The translations under genes were made by a program, and so were the position numbers. Below, in pieces: positions 23,477 through 35,497 of a stretch of DNA of 64,000 nt. Every line of letters starts with the position of its first letter. Within the stretch, counting starts at the first letter, position 1. Under the pieces are notes generated by a model. That model worked only from the letters and a program-made list of their open reading frames with translations. It did not search any database and was not told the origin of the DNA. Source of the DNA: Rotaria sp. Silwood1 (lineage: Eukaryota; Rotifera; Eurotatoria; Philodinida; Philodinidae); the NCBI GenBank assembly GCA_905250075.1, contig CAJNOP010000143.1, positions 1 through 64,000 on the forward strand, written 5' to 3'.

Positions 23477-26400
23477 TCATGTTAGTTTACCCATTTCAAA
23501 TTTTTTAAATAATTCTCTTGTTGAAAATACTAATGAATCAATTATACTAGCAACTGTAAATGAACCACCAACAACAGCACATATTGATGTTATAAATGTA
23601 TATAATTTTTGTCGATGTTCAGTATATTTGACAGTAATAGGCTAAAATCAAAAATAAAATTCAAATTAATCAGACTTGAAACTATGATTTATTTTTTTTT
23701 GTTATTTTACCATTATATCATAACGAAACCATATTGTAGGTATCATGCCAGCACCATGGGATTGATATGGATTATATTCCTAAGAAAAGAAAACAAAAAC
23801 AAAGTATATTTATTGATCTTTATCAGTTCTGAAAAACTCTTTGGCCTATTTCGTGATTAATTTTCTTTATCTTCTAGTATAAAACAAATTCAATAGTGAA
23901 CATGTATTAGATGTCAACAAGAAGGCCATCTTGATTGAAAATTTGCGGACATTTTATTATTAAGAAAAGCATGACAATAATAAACTGAATAAACTAGACA
24001 ATATTTCATCATCACGTCGAGATTAATTGACAATCCTTGACTTTGTCTGATTAAATGTTATGATTCTGTATAGATATTTAATAAAGAAAACTTTGACATA
24101 ATTTTATTGAATGTTTTTATGCGTCGTTATGAAATAATGAAAAGAATTAAAAAAAGAAATAATAAAGAATCTTCATATAGAATACAACGGTTTGAGAACT
24201 AAACAAATAAACTCTTATGTATACTATCGAAATTTATTTATGAAAATTATGTTGAAGATTTGACTTTTTCTTTTTATCAATATATACAATATTTTATTTG
24301 TCGTGTATTTAATCAATAATTTCGAACAGTGACACTCAGCACAGCTCGTTGTTTAATCAATTACTTGTTTTTACTTCAAAATATACACTCTAACATGCTT
24401 CTTAAAAGATAATCTTTATGTGACGGATTAGACCTTTGAAAAATTCGACAATAATATGTAGAAGTATTTCATTAAAAAAGTCAAAGGACGTTAAATGTGT
24501 TATTTAATAACTTTTTTTTTTGTTTAACATTTTTTCTATTGATTTATAGGTCATTCGTAGTTTCATTTACGATTGAACTATCAAAATAACAGAAAGAAAG
24601 AACATGTAATAGGTACTTAATTGTTTGTACCCAGAACTAACGATTATATTTTAGTTAAATACAGACATTAAGTTGCGTCCCAGACAAAATGATAACTTTG
24701 AGCTTGAAAATTCTTTTTTTAAGAGAAATGTTTTTATCTCATTACTTGCAATTAATATTCTTAACTATGGGTGATAAAAAGACTAATGTAATATTGACGA
24801 GCTTTTTGCTTCTTAGCCGAAAGTAAGAATGACGTCATTGAAATTAGATACAAGTATTGAATAACATAGTAAAATCTTTAAAAATACTGAAAAAAATATT
24901 TACGACAAATTAAACAGAAACATTGTTGTTTTATATTTACAAATCAATTACATTAAATGAATTATAACTAACCTAAGAAATATATAAACCAGTAATTTCT
25001 TCATACGTTAGTAAAACACTGTAAACACAAGTGTTAAAGACGAATGTTACAAATAGATTTCACTATCAGTCATATAAATAAAGTTAAAATGACTATATAC
25101 TACTTTTTACTTAGATTGAATCTTATTTGAGAAAATATTTTCAAATGTCGGTTTATTTTTTTTTTCAGCTCAAACTTAGTAAACTATGTCTACTATAAAA
25201 GAACGTTCGTACCTCAGACCTGTTGCCGAGGAGACTAAACATTATTTCTAATGATTTATTGCCGTGAGACCATACACTTACAGAAAGATGGTTAGGGATC
25301 AATCCGATGGGCTCTAAAACTGTATATACTATCTAGGAGAAAAGACCTGGACGAAAATTTCAAATCGAAATCAAAAACATAATCTTGCTGTATATGTTTG
25401 ATCGTACAGCGAAACTTCACTGAAAAATGTTTGATCTTCTCATAAACAGGTCATAAGCGATTTTGGTAAGAGATGATCATGGTCATAAAACGTGTTTTGA
25501 AGCCTATTAGAGGTCATATCAACTCAGTTTTGTGCATTTTCTACTGAGAAAAATACTTCGAAAGGGAAGAGCAATCGCTGAGTTGAGAAGGTAAACCAAC
25601 ACATGTGAATGTTTCTTAATTAGCTGCTCAAACATATTCATTATTAATAAATGAAGTAAATGATACATTTAATTGGTGACACATCAGTTGAGCCCCGACA
25701 GATGAGCCCTCACACATGAGCCTATCGACATTTGAGCCTTTGTATTCGAGCCTTCGACATTTGAACCTCTCGTCATATGAGCCTAACAAATTTATTAACC
25801 AAATAAAGAACTTATTACACAACAGAAATCAATAATTTCAAAAATTAAACAAAGCTCGGGCTCTTTTAAAGTATTCATTTCTTGACATTGTAGGGTGTGG
25901 GTATGGTTGTCTTTATCTGAAGCGAGAGACCAACACTCTACACCCACATCCGATTTCAGTCATCTACATATGTTTGATGTTATTGTATAAATGACAATCA
26001 ATTCAATGATACTTTTGATAATTGTATATACCGAGCTCACATGTCTTTATTGTTCTGTCAACAAAACTTAGCGGTGGAAGGCTCAAATTCAAGGGCTCAA
26101 ATGTCGATAGGCCCACGTGTGAGGGCTCAACTGTCGATGTATCAATTTAAGTGTATAATTCATTTGAGTTACTCGTCATATTATTGTTTTTATTTCAACT
26201 TGAACAACCTGTTGACATTTATTTGCTTGTCTATTTCATTGAAGTACTCTATGAACTGCTTTTTTGAATTACTAATAGATATTGTTATTCCAGTGTGATT
26301 TAATTGAAATTCATATTCTTCTTTCAACATTTGCATAAACTCATCAATACTATGAGAGAATCAAGAACATAGTGTTTGTCTTGAAAATTGTTTTATTAAC

Positions 26401-27489
26401 ACAAATATCTAATTTGATCAATATTGAATACTTAGTCTTTTGTATTTCAATCTAAAAAAAATAGAAAATTTTTTCTACTAACTCGATAAACAAATGTAAA
26501 TTGATATGGATAACGACGAACATAACCAAGATCTTCATAAATAGTTGGAACAATTTTCATTAAATAATCATGTGAAATATGACTTGGACGATTTGTATTA
26601 TTAAAACGTCTTAATGGATGAAAGGCTTTTCGATTTGGAATTCGTCGAAAACCCTATTAATACAAAAAAAGAAAAAGAATAATTTAAAAAAATTAAAAAG
26701 AGAATCAAATTAGAAACCTTAATGGAATCACCAAATGTTAATTCATGTATAACATGTTTCATATCACCATATTCAGGTTGAATATTTGATGAATGTGTCG
26801 AAATATGGAAATTTCCTGGTACACGATTTATTTTAAATGATGCATTTATACGACAACCAAGACCATTATTCTCCGGTGTTTTTAATGTATTATCAATAAA
26901 TCCAACTTCATGTCGACCAAGATCATCTTGAATATCAATACCAACATCTAAAATAAAAAATAAAAGACAACATCAATGTACAATACATAAAATATCTTCC
27001 TTACATTGACATGCTATATTTAATACGCTTATATCAATATGTACTGGAATACGATCAGCTTGACCACTTTCTGGTATATCAACAAATAATTCACTTACAC
27101 TAATTTAAATAAATAGAAGTCAATATATTATCGTATTAAAGAAGATTTGATTAAACATACACTTCAGGTGTAATAAAATAATAAAGTTCAATAAAAATTA
27201 ATATCGAAATAAATGAAACACAAATAATTGAGATTGCTGCACCGGTAGTTGTCGGTTGAGTGAGATCTTTAGGAATTTTTCGATAGATATCAAATCTAAT
27301 TAAAGTACAAAAAGAAAACATCGATTATTATATGATATTCAATTTCATCAAAACTTAAATTTGATTCTCAAACACGTCAAAATTATTTTGTAAAGAGAAA
27401 AGAAACGAATCCTATATCAATATTTGTTTCTCATCGTGTTTTAAAAAAAACAATTATATTTTTATTTACCTCCGTATGTCAAACTGCAT
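23477..27489 (-). CDS. ERGIC1: ERGIC1 (ERGIC-32), ER-Golgi intermediate compartment protein
   Basis: Seven exons (27470-27489, 27161-27295, 27005-27099, 26718-26947, 26483-26653, 23711-23779, 23477-23641) encode 294 residues, close to the human 290. Recognised from FDIYRKIPKDLTQPTTTGA at the N-terminus, GIDIQDDLGRHEVGFIDNT, NKVPGNFHISTHS-like (here NRVPGNFHISTHS), HDYLMKIVPTIYEDLG and the end PITVKYTEHRQ...GGSFTVASIIDS. Two membrane segments (about 27-48 and near the C-terminus) enclose a luminal domain. The family cycles between ER and Golgi with ERGIC2/3 and helps select cargo in COPII/COPI transport. The C-terminal KKFEMGKLT replaces the human KKIQLGKMH. The first coding exon is only 20 nt. 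Intron 5 (23780-26482) is 2.7 kb and holds a foldback element; the others are short. High confidence. Confidence 0.95.
25670..26150. repeat. Foldback element with short GAGCC-unit arrays in its arms
   Basis: Inside ERGIC1 intron 5. The left arm (about 25675-25790) contains seven GAGCC/GAACC cores spaced 14-16 bp, several followed by TATCGACATTT or similar. The right arm (about 26060-26150) is its reverse complement over roughly 70-90 bp with few mismatches (GCTCAAATGTCGATAGGCCC; GTGAGGGCTCAACTGTCGAT). About 270 bp lie between, including a smaller imperfect inverted pair of GGGTGTGGGTA-like sequence near 25890-25950. No coding capacity. Confidence 0.8.
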
Positions 27490-29880
27490 ATTCAATAATG
27501 AATTCTAAAATTAATAAGAAACAATTTTTTAATTGTAAAAAAATAATTTTAGAATAATGTTATTATATTAAAATGAAAACAGCAAACAAAGTTAATAATA
27601 CAAATATACGTGCATATTTGAGTTTTACATTTAGAAGCACAAAGTTAGTAGAAAATAATATACTTGATTGTTGATTATATGCTTGTACATGATAAAATAT
27701 AATGCAACCATTAGTTCTTTTCTTTTTTTTGTTCACATCATTATTAATAGTTTTCAGAAGATTTTAGAGTGAATTAATAATAGTCAAAAATGATCAATTT
27801 GCGAACATATTGAAGCTTGATGTTGTAAATATTCCAACTTGAAATTTAGTTGGTTTTTATTTTTCTTTCTTTAGTTTTTATAGTTGATTGATGAACTTGT
27901 CTATTTATGTCTCGTATTGATAATAAAATCAGCAGCAACTACAACACTTTTATGAATGTCCAATTGAAGTTGAAAATATTTTTTTGCCTTTATAAATATC
28001 ATTGATTTGTAGTCTTTGCTAAAAATAAATTGATTGATTAATTAATTCTGACTTACTCAAACCATATAACCATCAATGACATACCCTCTAGCTTTATCAC
28101 TCATCTGTTTAGCTTCAAGAGATGAATAGAACAGCTATGTTAAAACGCTTGTTTTGCTCTTAGAAAAACAATAGTTTTGTATAAAATCTGTTTGTTCTAT
28201 GGGATGAGATATTCTCAAAGGAATTGCGTCCCATGTGAGCCATGGAATGGTATAAGACTGTTCCATCCCACACGGAACGATGAAGTTTCGAAATGTTTCT
28301 CAATACTGAAGTAAATTGGAAACAGGACTTATCCAAATCAAATCATGGTCGCCATGCTAGATTATTTGTGAGCACTAGTTGTTTTTCTGAAGTCTGTCGG
28401 AATACAAAGATGAACAGAGAATAGAACAGTGCGACCTTTCTGTGTTCATTTCTGATCGGAACCTCAGCAAGGTTCATTCTACTTTCGTACACGCATATCA
28501 TTAAATCAAATCTAGTTCTTTTAGATAGTTTTTGAAAACATTTACGAAGAAAGCTCTTTAGACATTTCCTTCCGATTTCGATGATTTTTTGCTTGAAGAA
28601 TGTTTCCTAAATCTGAGTCTCAATGAAAATTAGTTTACATGTAAACAAAGAATGATCTCTATCCAACTATATTTATATGAGCTTCGAGTTCTTATGTCGA
28701 TGTTTTAAATAATATATTATCCGATGACATTATCTCTTTTAATAATAGTGTTATATATAGAAGAAACATGATAATTAAAATCTCGAAAATTGACTAATAT
28801 TTTTAACAAGCTTTAGTGAACTATGAATTCATTGTATATAACGTGGGATATTTATACAAAGTGATATTTAGTATTTAGCATGTGGGTGTGGCTATCTTCT
28901 GTACTCACACTGCAACTATTACATATGTCCTGTTTATATCATTATTATTACAAGAGATAATGTCATCAGATAATATGTCATTGAAAACACCACCCTAAGT
29001 ACTCGAAGCTTCTATAGATAGAGTTCAGTAGGGATCATTCTTTGTTTACGTATAAACTGACTTTTGTTGAGATCCAAAACTTATTGGACATCTTTTATAT
29101 TTACTACATAATATTCTAATCAAAATTTTAAAAGTGTTTAGGTTACTTTTGAGATTTGACTGAGATATCGACTTTTCTCTATAGAATCCATAAGTTTTCG
29201 TAAAACTCGTATTGCAGAATTTGTATCTGAAACTTTGCGCACATAAGAAACTCAACTAGACTAATGTCCAAAAAAAATTCAGAAATTTCGAACAAAGTCT
29301 CTTCGAGATATAACTCATAGTTTCTATTGTAGAGATGAAGATATTGAAATATTGTAAACAATATTTACTATATAATTACTATTCTAGTTTTAGTTTCATC
29401 AAGTGGAATATGTACAAAACTTAAGCATGCAAACTTCCGCGATATGCTATACTTTAATAATAAAATCATCAAATGAGAATTTAACAGTTACTTTCGAACC
29501 ATGAATCGTTTGTCAGTGTAATTTCTGGATTTGATTAATATTTGAAGGATATTTATTATCGTAAATATTAAAAACATTCAGTAAGAGTTTGATGAATAGA
29601 GAAGATTTTTATATCATGATATCTATGGTCTCTTGACATTGCTTTCTTTTCATAAGAAAGAAATTTTTCGTGCCGTTAATTACTGTTGATAAAACTTTTG
29701 AACATTACAGTACAAATAACATATAATAGCAACAGATTTTCTTAACGATATCATGAAGTCCAGTGTGTTGTAGTTCTGAAAATTCAATACACTGTATAAA
29801 ATAATCCATAATGTGTTTGATTGTTTTTCATTTTCAGATTTATCTTCTGTTTTGTTACTTGAGCATTTTTTCAATCATCA
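27490..29880. other. Intergenic, mostly repeat-derived, no live gene seen
   Basis: Contains the ERGIC1 5' flank, then from about 28.5 kb a long foldback repeat and, at about 29.1-29.4 kb, sequence shared with the intron repeat family (AACTCAACTAGACTAA at about 29249, repeated in UBE2H intron 3). Confidence 0.5.
28600..29090. repeat. Foldback (long inverted repeat) element
   Basis: Left arm about 28600-28770, right arm about 28920-29090 in opposite orientation, roughly 170 bp each with a spacer near 150 bp. Matching pieces read on the left strand: TTTAC.TGTAAACAAAGAATGATC, GAGCTTCGAGT.CTTA, and ATTATC.GATGACATTATCTC. Mismatches and small indels show it is old. No transposase frame lies inside. 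Confidence 0.75.
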
Positions 29881-30095
29881 CTTTTTTTCTGATATAAATG
29901 CCATTAATTTTCTTAGTTAAACATCAGTCGAATGATCGGACATCTAGAAGAAAATGTATAAATTTCATTAGAAGATTTGTTAATTTACCAAAATTTTAGC
30001 TGGAATACCTTTCTCTTCAGTCTGTAAAATTTCATCTGTTTGAATTTCATATATAACATCACTAGGATTTACTTCTTTACGTATGAAATAAACAA
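29880..30095 (-). pseudogene. Decayed lipoyl-domain fragment of a pyruvate dehydrogenase E2/PDHX-type gene
   Basis: On the minus strand the frame from about 30094 reads VYFIRKEVNPSDVIYEIQ then TDE and ILQTEEKGIPAKIL, closely resembling the lipoyl domain of dihydrolipoyl acetyltransferase or PDHX (KxxGDxVxPGDVLCEIxTDKA...ETEEEGxLAKIL). A GT donor at 29988 and a TAG acceptor at 29944 bracket a 45-bp intron; the next exon reads MSDHSTDV, a stop, then LRKLMAFIS, matching the following segment of the family (SxDVKVGKLIAFIV). The lipoylated Lys of TDKA is Glu here, about four residues are missing, stops interrupt both ends, and no other part of the gene is nearby. Because the intron survives, it came from a DNA-level duplication, not a processed mRNA. 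Dead fragment. Confidence 0.65.
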
Positions 30096-31559
30096 AAATT
30101 TGAAAATTTCAAGTAATTGAATGGTTCATTTTCGGTTTTAATCTATTTGACAATGGTATTTTCACTTACTGTTGGTGAAAGAGAACGTATTGTAAGCAGT
30201 ATCGCCATTAGATACAAAACCATTAAGTTAAAATTTACAAAAGAGCAACTGTTACCATCGATATTAAGAATTCAAATCGTTGTCGACAAACATTTGTCGC
30301 GATTCAGCTTTAAAAATACCGGAATAATGAAATAAATCTATGTTTAATTTAGGTTAAATTGTCGACGGTGAGTTGTGTTAAATCCACGTTGATCCAAAGC
30401 AAGCACAAATAGGCAAAGGATTATTCAAGTTTATCATTGGCCCATTCTAAATTTAATCTCTTCTAGATGTCGATAACTGACGAACTGATATACACTTTTG
30501 TACCTTTAGATTAAACCTATTTAAGGTTTATAAATTGTTGATATTGATGGAATAATATTCGTCTTTGATGTTAGTGACTTAAATGAACATAGTCTTTCAG
30601 GAATGTTCATAGGACATGAAGATTTTATTCATAAAAGAAATTGATTTAAACGTTCATTTAAAACAAAAAACAACTCGATCAAATGCATAACGAAAATCAA
30701 TATTGCAAATAATTCATTGGGCAGGTAGAAAATAGAATTAATCTTTCTCATTAGATCTGCATTATATCATACTATAGAAGAATGCCTATAAGTTAATCTC
30801 TTTCATTGTTCTTACGAATATAATATTTACATATGCTCGTATTTCATCTTGTTGTATTCAAGTATCCGATTGAATGATTTGAATAATATGAAATTAGTTT
30901 TCATAATATTCATAGATTTCAACTTATAATTATCATAGTTTCTATTTTGATTCAAGTATACAAAAAATTGCTCTCTATGAATTTAGAATAACTATTCATT
31001 GTTTTCTTTTACACATTTAATACAAGAATTTTTATTAATTTTTTAATATTATTAATCTATTTATATGTAATCATAAATTAAAATAAATGTTCGAACTGTT
31101 CAATTCACAAAGTCTAACTTCGCTTTTATAATAACTTTTATCAGTACCATAACTAGACATATGAGGAACCAATGTTTTTTGTGGTTCCGGCCGCGCACAT
31201 GTTTAGCTCTAAGCAGCAAATTATAATGAAAAGTACTGTTTTATACAGATTTTGTTTTTCGAAATAGCAGACATATTGTACTTGTTTCAATAACCACAAA
31301 CTTCGGAAAGGCTAACCGGATATTGAAGGGACGATCCTCATGCTAGATAAAGCAATGATAATAAGAAAAACTTTTGCTTATGTGCGATTAATGCATTGAT
31401 TTAACAAAGTGAAGTGACGAAAAATTATCAAACAATAAATTGTAAATATTATATTCATTTGTTGATTTACCTGAATATTTCGATTACTTTTCTTTTGTTT
31501 AGTGCGTATTTGTAATTATTATGGTAGAAATAACAGCATCGATTATAACGAACTATTCT
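30096..31559. other. Intergenic, no gene seen
   Basis: AT-rich sequence between two pseudogene fragments; no supported exon. A small GC-richer patch (GGTTCCGGCCGCGCACATG near 31182) stands out but is not explained. Confidence 0.45.
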
Positions 31560-31860
31560 CGTTCTAGCAGCCTATCTTAACCACTTCTGCTCAAATTATT
31601 GAGGATATAAATCTACTCTACTTTGATCAGAATACTAATTCTGATGAGAGCGTAGCAAAAAAATTACTACAATTACGACCAATACATGAATATATTGTAC
31701 TTCATACTGATTTTGAATCTCGCATAAGATTTATTGATCAAATCTAGTTCCTATGCTTCTCAAGTTTCATTATCTATAGACATTTTCGGTGGCATTGATT
31801 CTATCTTTATTTATTTTATGAATAACACCAAACACTATTCATCATGAGTTCTCATCTTAC
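31560..31860 (+). pseudogene. Relic of a bdelloid-type multicopy protein family (ADP-ribosyltransferase/TPR-associated N-terminal region)
   Basis: The plus strand reads SAQIIEDINLLYFDQNTN...KKLLQLRPIHEYIVLHTD...RIRFIDQI then a stop; after a +1 shift it continues SYASQVSLSIDIFGGIDSIFIYFMNNTKHYSS and stops. This order (an IxD-xxLxxLDxxxN start, a spaced helix, then xDSIFIFxxNxxxH) resembles the N-terminal part of a large family I associate with bdelloid rotifers, often fused to ADP-ribosyltransferase and tetratricopeptide domains. The assignment rests on memory of the pattern, not a search. The frameshift, stops and lack of any downstream domain mark it as a pseudogene. Confidence 0.45.
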
Positions 31861-32172
31861 AAAAGCGATCGAATACTTGAAGACGTTCAGTATGATTCGG
31901 TTTTAGACTCTATCGCACAATCATTCTTCACCATAACTTAGTGAATGACATACTGACGAACATAATATTTCAATAAGTTTTAAACCTAAATTTGTGCAAA
32001 TTTAAGTTCAAAATACATTAAAATTGAAGCGAGTATTAGTTCAAATAGGTCCCTCGTTCTTTTTCCATATTCTCGTAAATTAATTAGAACAGCACTAATT
32101 TCAACAAATCGATCTTTATTTTTTCTATGAAAAATTAACAAAAAGAAAAATTCGGAAAAAAAACAAAATTTT

Positions 32173-34280
32173 CTAACGTCGTAGATATTCATCGAGTTTA
32201 CCACCAGCTTCTAATTTACGTTCAATTTCGACCAATTTTGCTACACCATCAAGAACATGTTGAATAATTTCAATCTAAAATAGAGACAACAAAATTAATT
32301 GTATGAAAGAAAAAAAAAACATAAAACCAACGAACTTCAGTTTTTCCAATTCGATCACGATTTGATATATCAATACAATCTTTAAATCCTTCTATATCAG
32401 GATCCATAATTTCTTCCATTGTTAAATTAAGATTTTTAATAATCGTTGGTAAACGTAGATCTTTTGTTAACAATGGTAATTTTAAATAAATATTAATTTT
32501 TAATCCAGTACCAATATTAGCTGGACATGTTGTTAAATATCCAAAATGATCATCATGTGCAAATGATATACCTTCATTTTTCATTGTATTTTCTAACTAA
32601 ATAAATAAAATAATATTTAATAAAAAAAAAAAAAAAGAATATAAACAAATGGCTTTGTTTTTTTTTTTATAATTACTAAAGATATTCCTTGAAAAAATTT
32701 TGTTATTACTGAACGAAGATTATTTTTTGCATTATTTGTACTCCAACTAATAAATCTTAAATGATCTTTTTGATTAATCCAAGCAAATATATTTTTATCA
32801 TTGTTAACATAAACAGCTCGTCCATCAGGCCAATCTCGTGCAACACCAGAACTAAGCCAACTCATCGTTTGAGGTTTATATAAAAGAACACCATCCTAAA
32901 TAGAAAAAAAAACAACAACAACATATTATCTTGTTAAAAGTGCTAATTGTGCCGTCAGTTCTAACTGACTTTGAACCAAGATTAGAACTAAAAATAACTG
33001 TTCGTAGTTATGTTTAATTGAACATCCAATAGGAAGGGCTATTTACAATTGAATCGATCGTACTGTGGGAGAAATTATTTAAAGCTGTTTCAGTAAAAAT
33101 TTGATACCAAAATTGAATCTACTTTTTATTGGAATCAGCTTAAAAAAAGAAACAGGTATTGCTGAACAACTTGTAAGTGTTTAGATAGATGAAATTAAGT
33201 CATTTAGTTTCCTTCTATTACTCGATACGTGAATATTGAAACAAAACTCCAGTTGAAAATAGTGAAAAGTAATCATTGCTTTCTCTATAGCGATTGAAGT
33301 AACAAACAATTACTTACAAATTTTCTATTTTTTTCAAAATGAAATTTTATCAGAACCAATTTCTTTTAACTGAGATCGGTAATTCTTTTAAGCTCAGACT
33401 CATGTCTTATATGGACTCTAATATCCTCCTACATACTTGCGCTTACATTGGCTAAATTTTTTTGTAATTCCTCGTCCATCATTGAAAGACGATAATAATT
33501 TCCATTAAATTGATTATCTTCTTTTATAAGTTGTTGAAATGCTTTATTTAATTTTCCTTCTACACGACGACGTTCAGCTCGTGTTGTAAATGTTGGAAAA
33601 GTATAACCCGAAAGATTACGTGTTATACGTATACGTGATGATAGAATATATTTATTTATATCAAATGTATTATCGGATTCAAATGGAAAACGAAGTTTAG
33701 TTGTATCTGTATCATGATATTGACGTGCATCTAATCCATAATTATATCGTATACGAATTAATGGATCAAATAGATCGCTAAACATCTATTTTAAAATAAA
33801 TTCTTTTTTTTAATTATATTTAAAATATAAGAAAATATTTTACTTTATAAGATTCTTCGTCACCAGCTGATACTCCAAAATATTGACGATTTGGTGCACC
33901 GGGATTATCAACACCAACTTGTATAACATCATCTATAGTATATCCTGATGGTGTAATACGATCGCGAAGTTTAGCATACATCTATTAAATTCTTTTGTTT
34001 TTTTTTTTTTACATAGAGAATGAATTTAACTTCTAACCTGTGGTGTTAATTGACGAGCCATTAAATTTGCATGTTTAGTTAATTGAGGATATTCTGCAGC
34101 TGCAGGATAGCGTTTTAAATGTAGACTATATGAACTAGCATAATGATGATATTGATGACGATGCCATAGAAAACCAGCAGTACTAAAACCCACTGATGAA
34201 ACAAGAACAGTTAATTTCCATTTCGGTTGATTAGTACCAAAATGAAGAAGAGAACGAAAGAAGTTTGAATAGTTAGACAT
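32173..34280 (-). CDS. Mitochondrial creatine kinase-like protein with degenerate active site
   Basis: Six exons (34038-34280, 33844-33981, 33447-33785, 32677-32895, 32336-32596, 32173-32274) encode 433 residues, the length of mitochondrial creatine kinases. Recognised from [66 protein letters not shown] and [11 protein letters not shown]. The N-terminus has a hydrophobic stretch (residues 29-45) and basic residues that fit a mitochondrial presequence. Kept: Arg of SSRIR, reactive Cys (337), Arg287. Lost relative to the family: the NEED box is NQKD (281-284), so the catalytic Glu is Lys; the Arg of NLGTGLR is Lys346; the nucleotide loop RGTGG aligns with EEIMD; HFLFDKP is GVLLYKP. The splice sites and long open frame show it is maintained, so a pseudoenzyme or altered phosphagen kinase is likely. 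Catalytic loss is inference. Confidence 0.88.
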
Positions 34281-35497
34281 ATCTAAAAATTATATAAATG
34301 TAAATAATTTTCTTTATGCTATTAAAGAAAAAAAACTATTTCAATCATTATAATAATAACAAAATAGACAATAAAAAATTATAAGTTGTAATAATTTTGA
34401 ATATGTGACATGATTGAAAAAGATATATTTATTGAACTGTTTGTAAATTATCAATGAAAGACGTAGTATTTTATGATCATCAATAAAAACGGATAGATTC
34501 ATTATTAATTTTAAAATTATATGTATTTGATTGATTTTTATATTTGAGTAATCAATGATATTGTTTGTATTTAATTATGACAAATGCTTCGAAGCTTTTA
34601 CAATAGAAATTAATTAAACAAAATCGCTTACATACCAGTCAAACCAATGAGATACATGTACAGAACTGTTTACTATATTAGTTATCCTCAATTTTTTTTG
34701 TCTAATATATATCTATACAATTTCAAATAAGAGAATCTTTTTCTATATAACAGAGATATTAAATTGTGGAAGATTTCCATGAATTAACATACTGTTTATC
34801 GATTATACGAATTAAAGAATGATTCGATAGATGTCAGATACAACACATACATGTGTTATCAAAGTTATTCGATCAGACCAAGTAGTGATTTGGGTACAGA
34901 GTCTAATATCCAAAAAGAACTTTCAAAGACGAAGATGATTGCTAGTTTTCTAAGGATAGCCTCTGTAAAAAACCAAGATCCACGTTTTTCATCTCCTGGA
35001 ATTGGTAAACATGGCATTCGGTTTCAATTACCTAGAATAATAGACAGAATAGTTCACAACGAAATGACATGTTCTCCAGCTCTCTACAACGTATTTAATC
35101 GAAACGTATTAATCTTCTAGACGGCAAAAAAGTTGCCTTTTTCGTCATTTTATTGGCCGCGATAGTTTTTGGGTACAGCTTCTACACCGTGGACACCGTC
35201 GTAGGGGCAGATATGCCGCTGTAGAGGCCTCTGATGAAAACATTATCTTTGTGCATTTTGTTAGATTGATTTATCTCGTTGAAAAAGCATTGCAGAAAAC
35301 TGCTTAAAAAAAATAGTAAATGCTAATTCGCTAATCTTGAAAAATTAATACAAGTTTTTCTTTTTTATTTAATATACTTTTTTTTTATTTTGAAAAATTA
35401 TCAATAACATTAGAATCAAACTGATGTATATAATAGTTTTATTTATCAAAAACATTAATCGAAATATATCACATAGAACTTGAATAATATTAAAAAT
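34281..35497. other. Intergenic, no gene seen
   Basis: About 1.2 kb between the kinase start and the 3' end of the chitin-binding gene. A GC-richer patch at 35150-35230 (GTACAGCTTCTACACCGTGG onward) has unusual composition for the window but no recognisable frame. Confidence 0.45.

Noticed and set aside
34851..35120. 89-codon plus-strand open frame between the kinase and the chitin-binding gene
   Set aside because: Less biased composition made it worth a look, but no domain, no splice extension and no similarity recognised.
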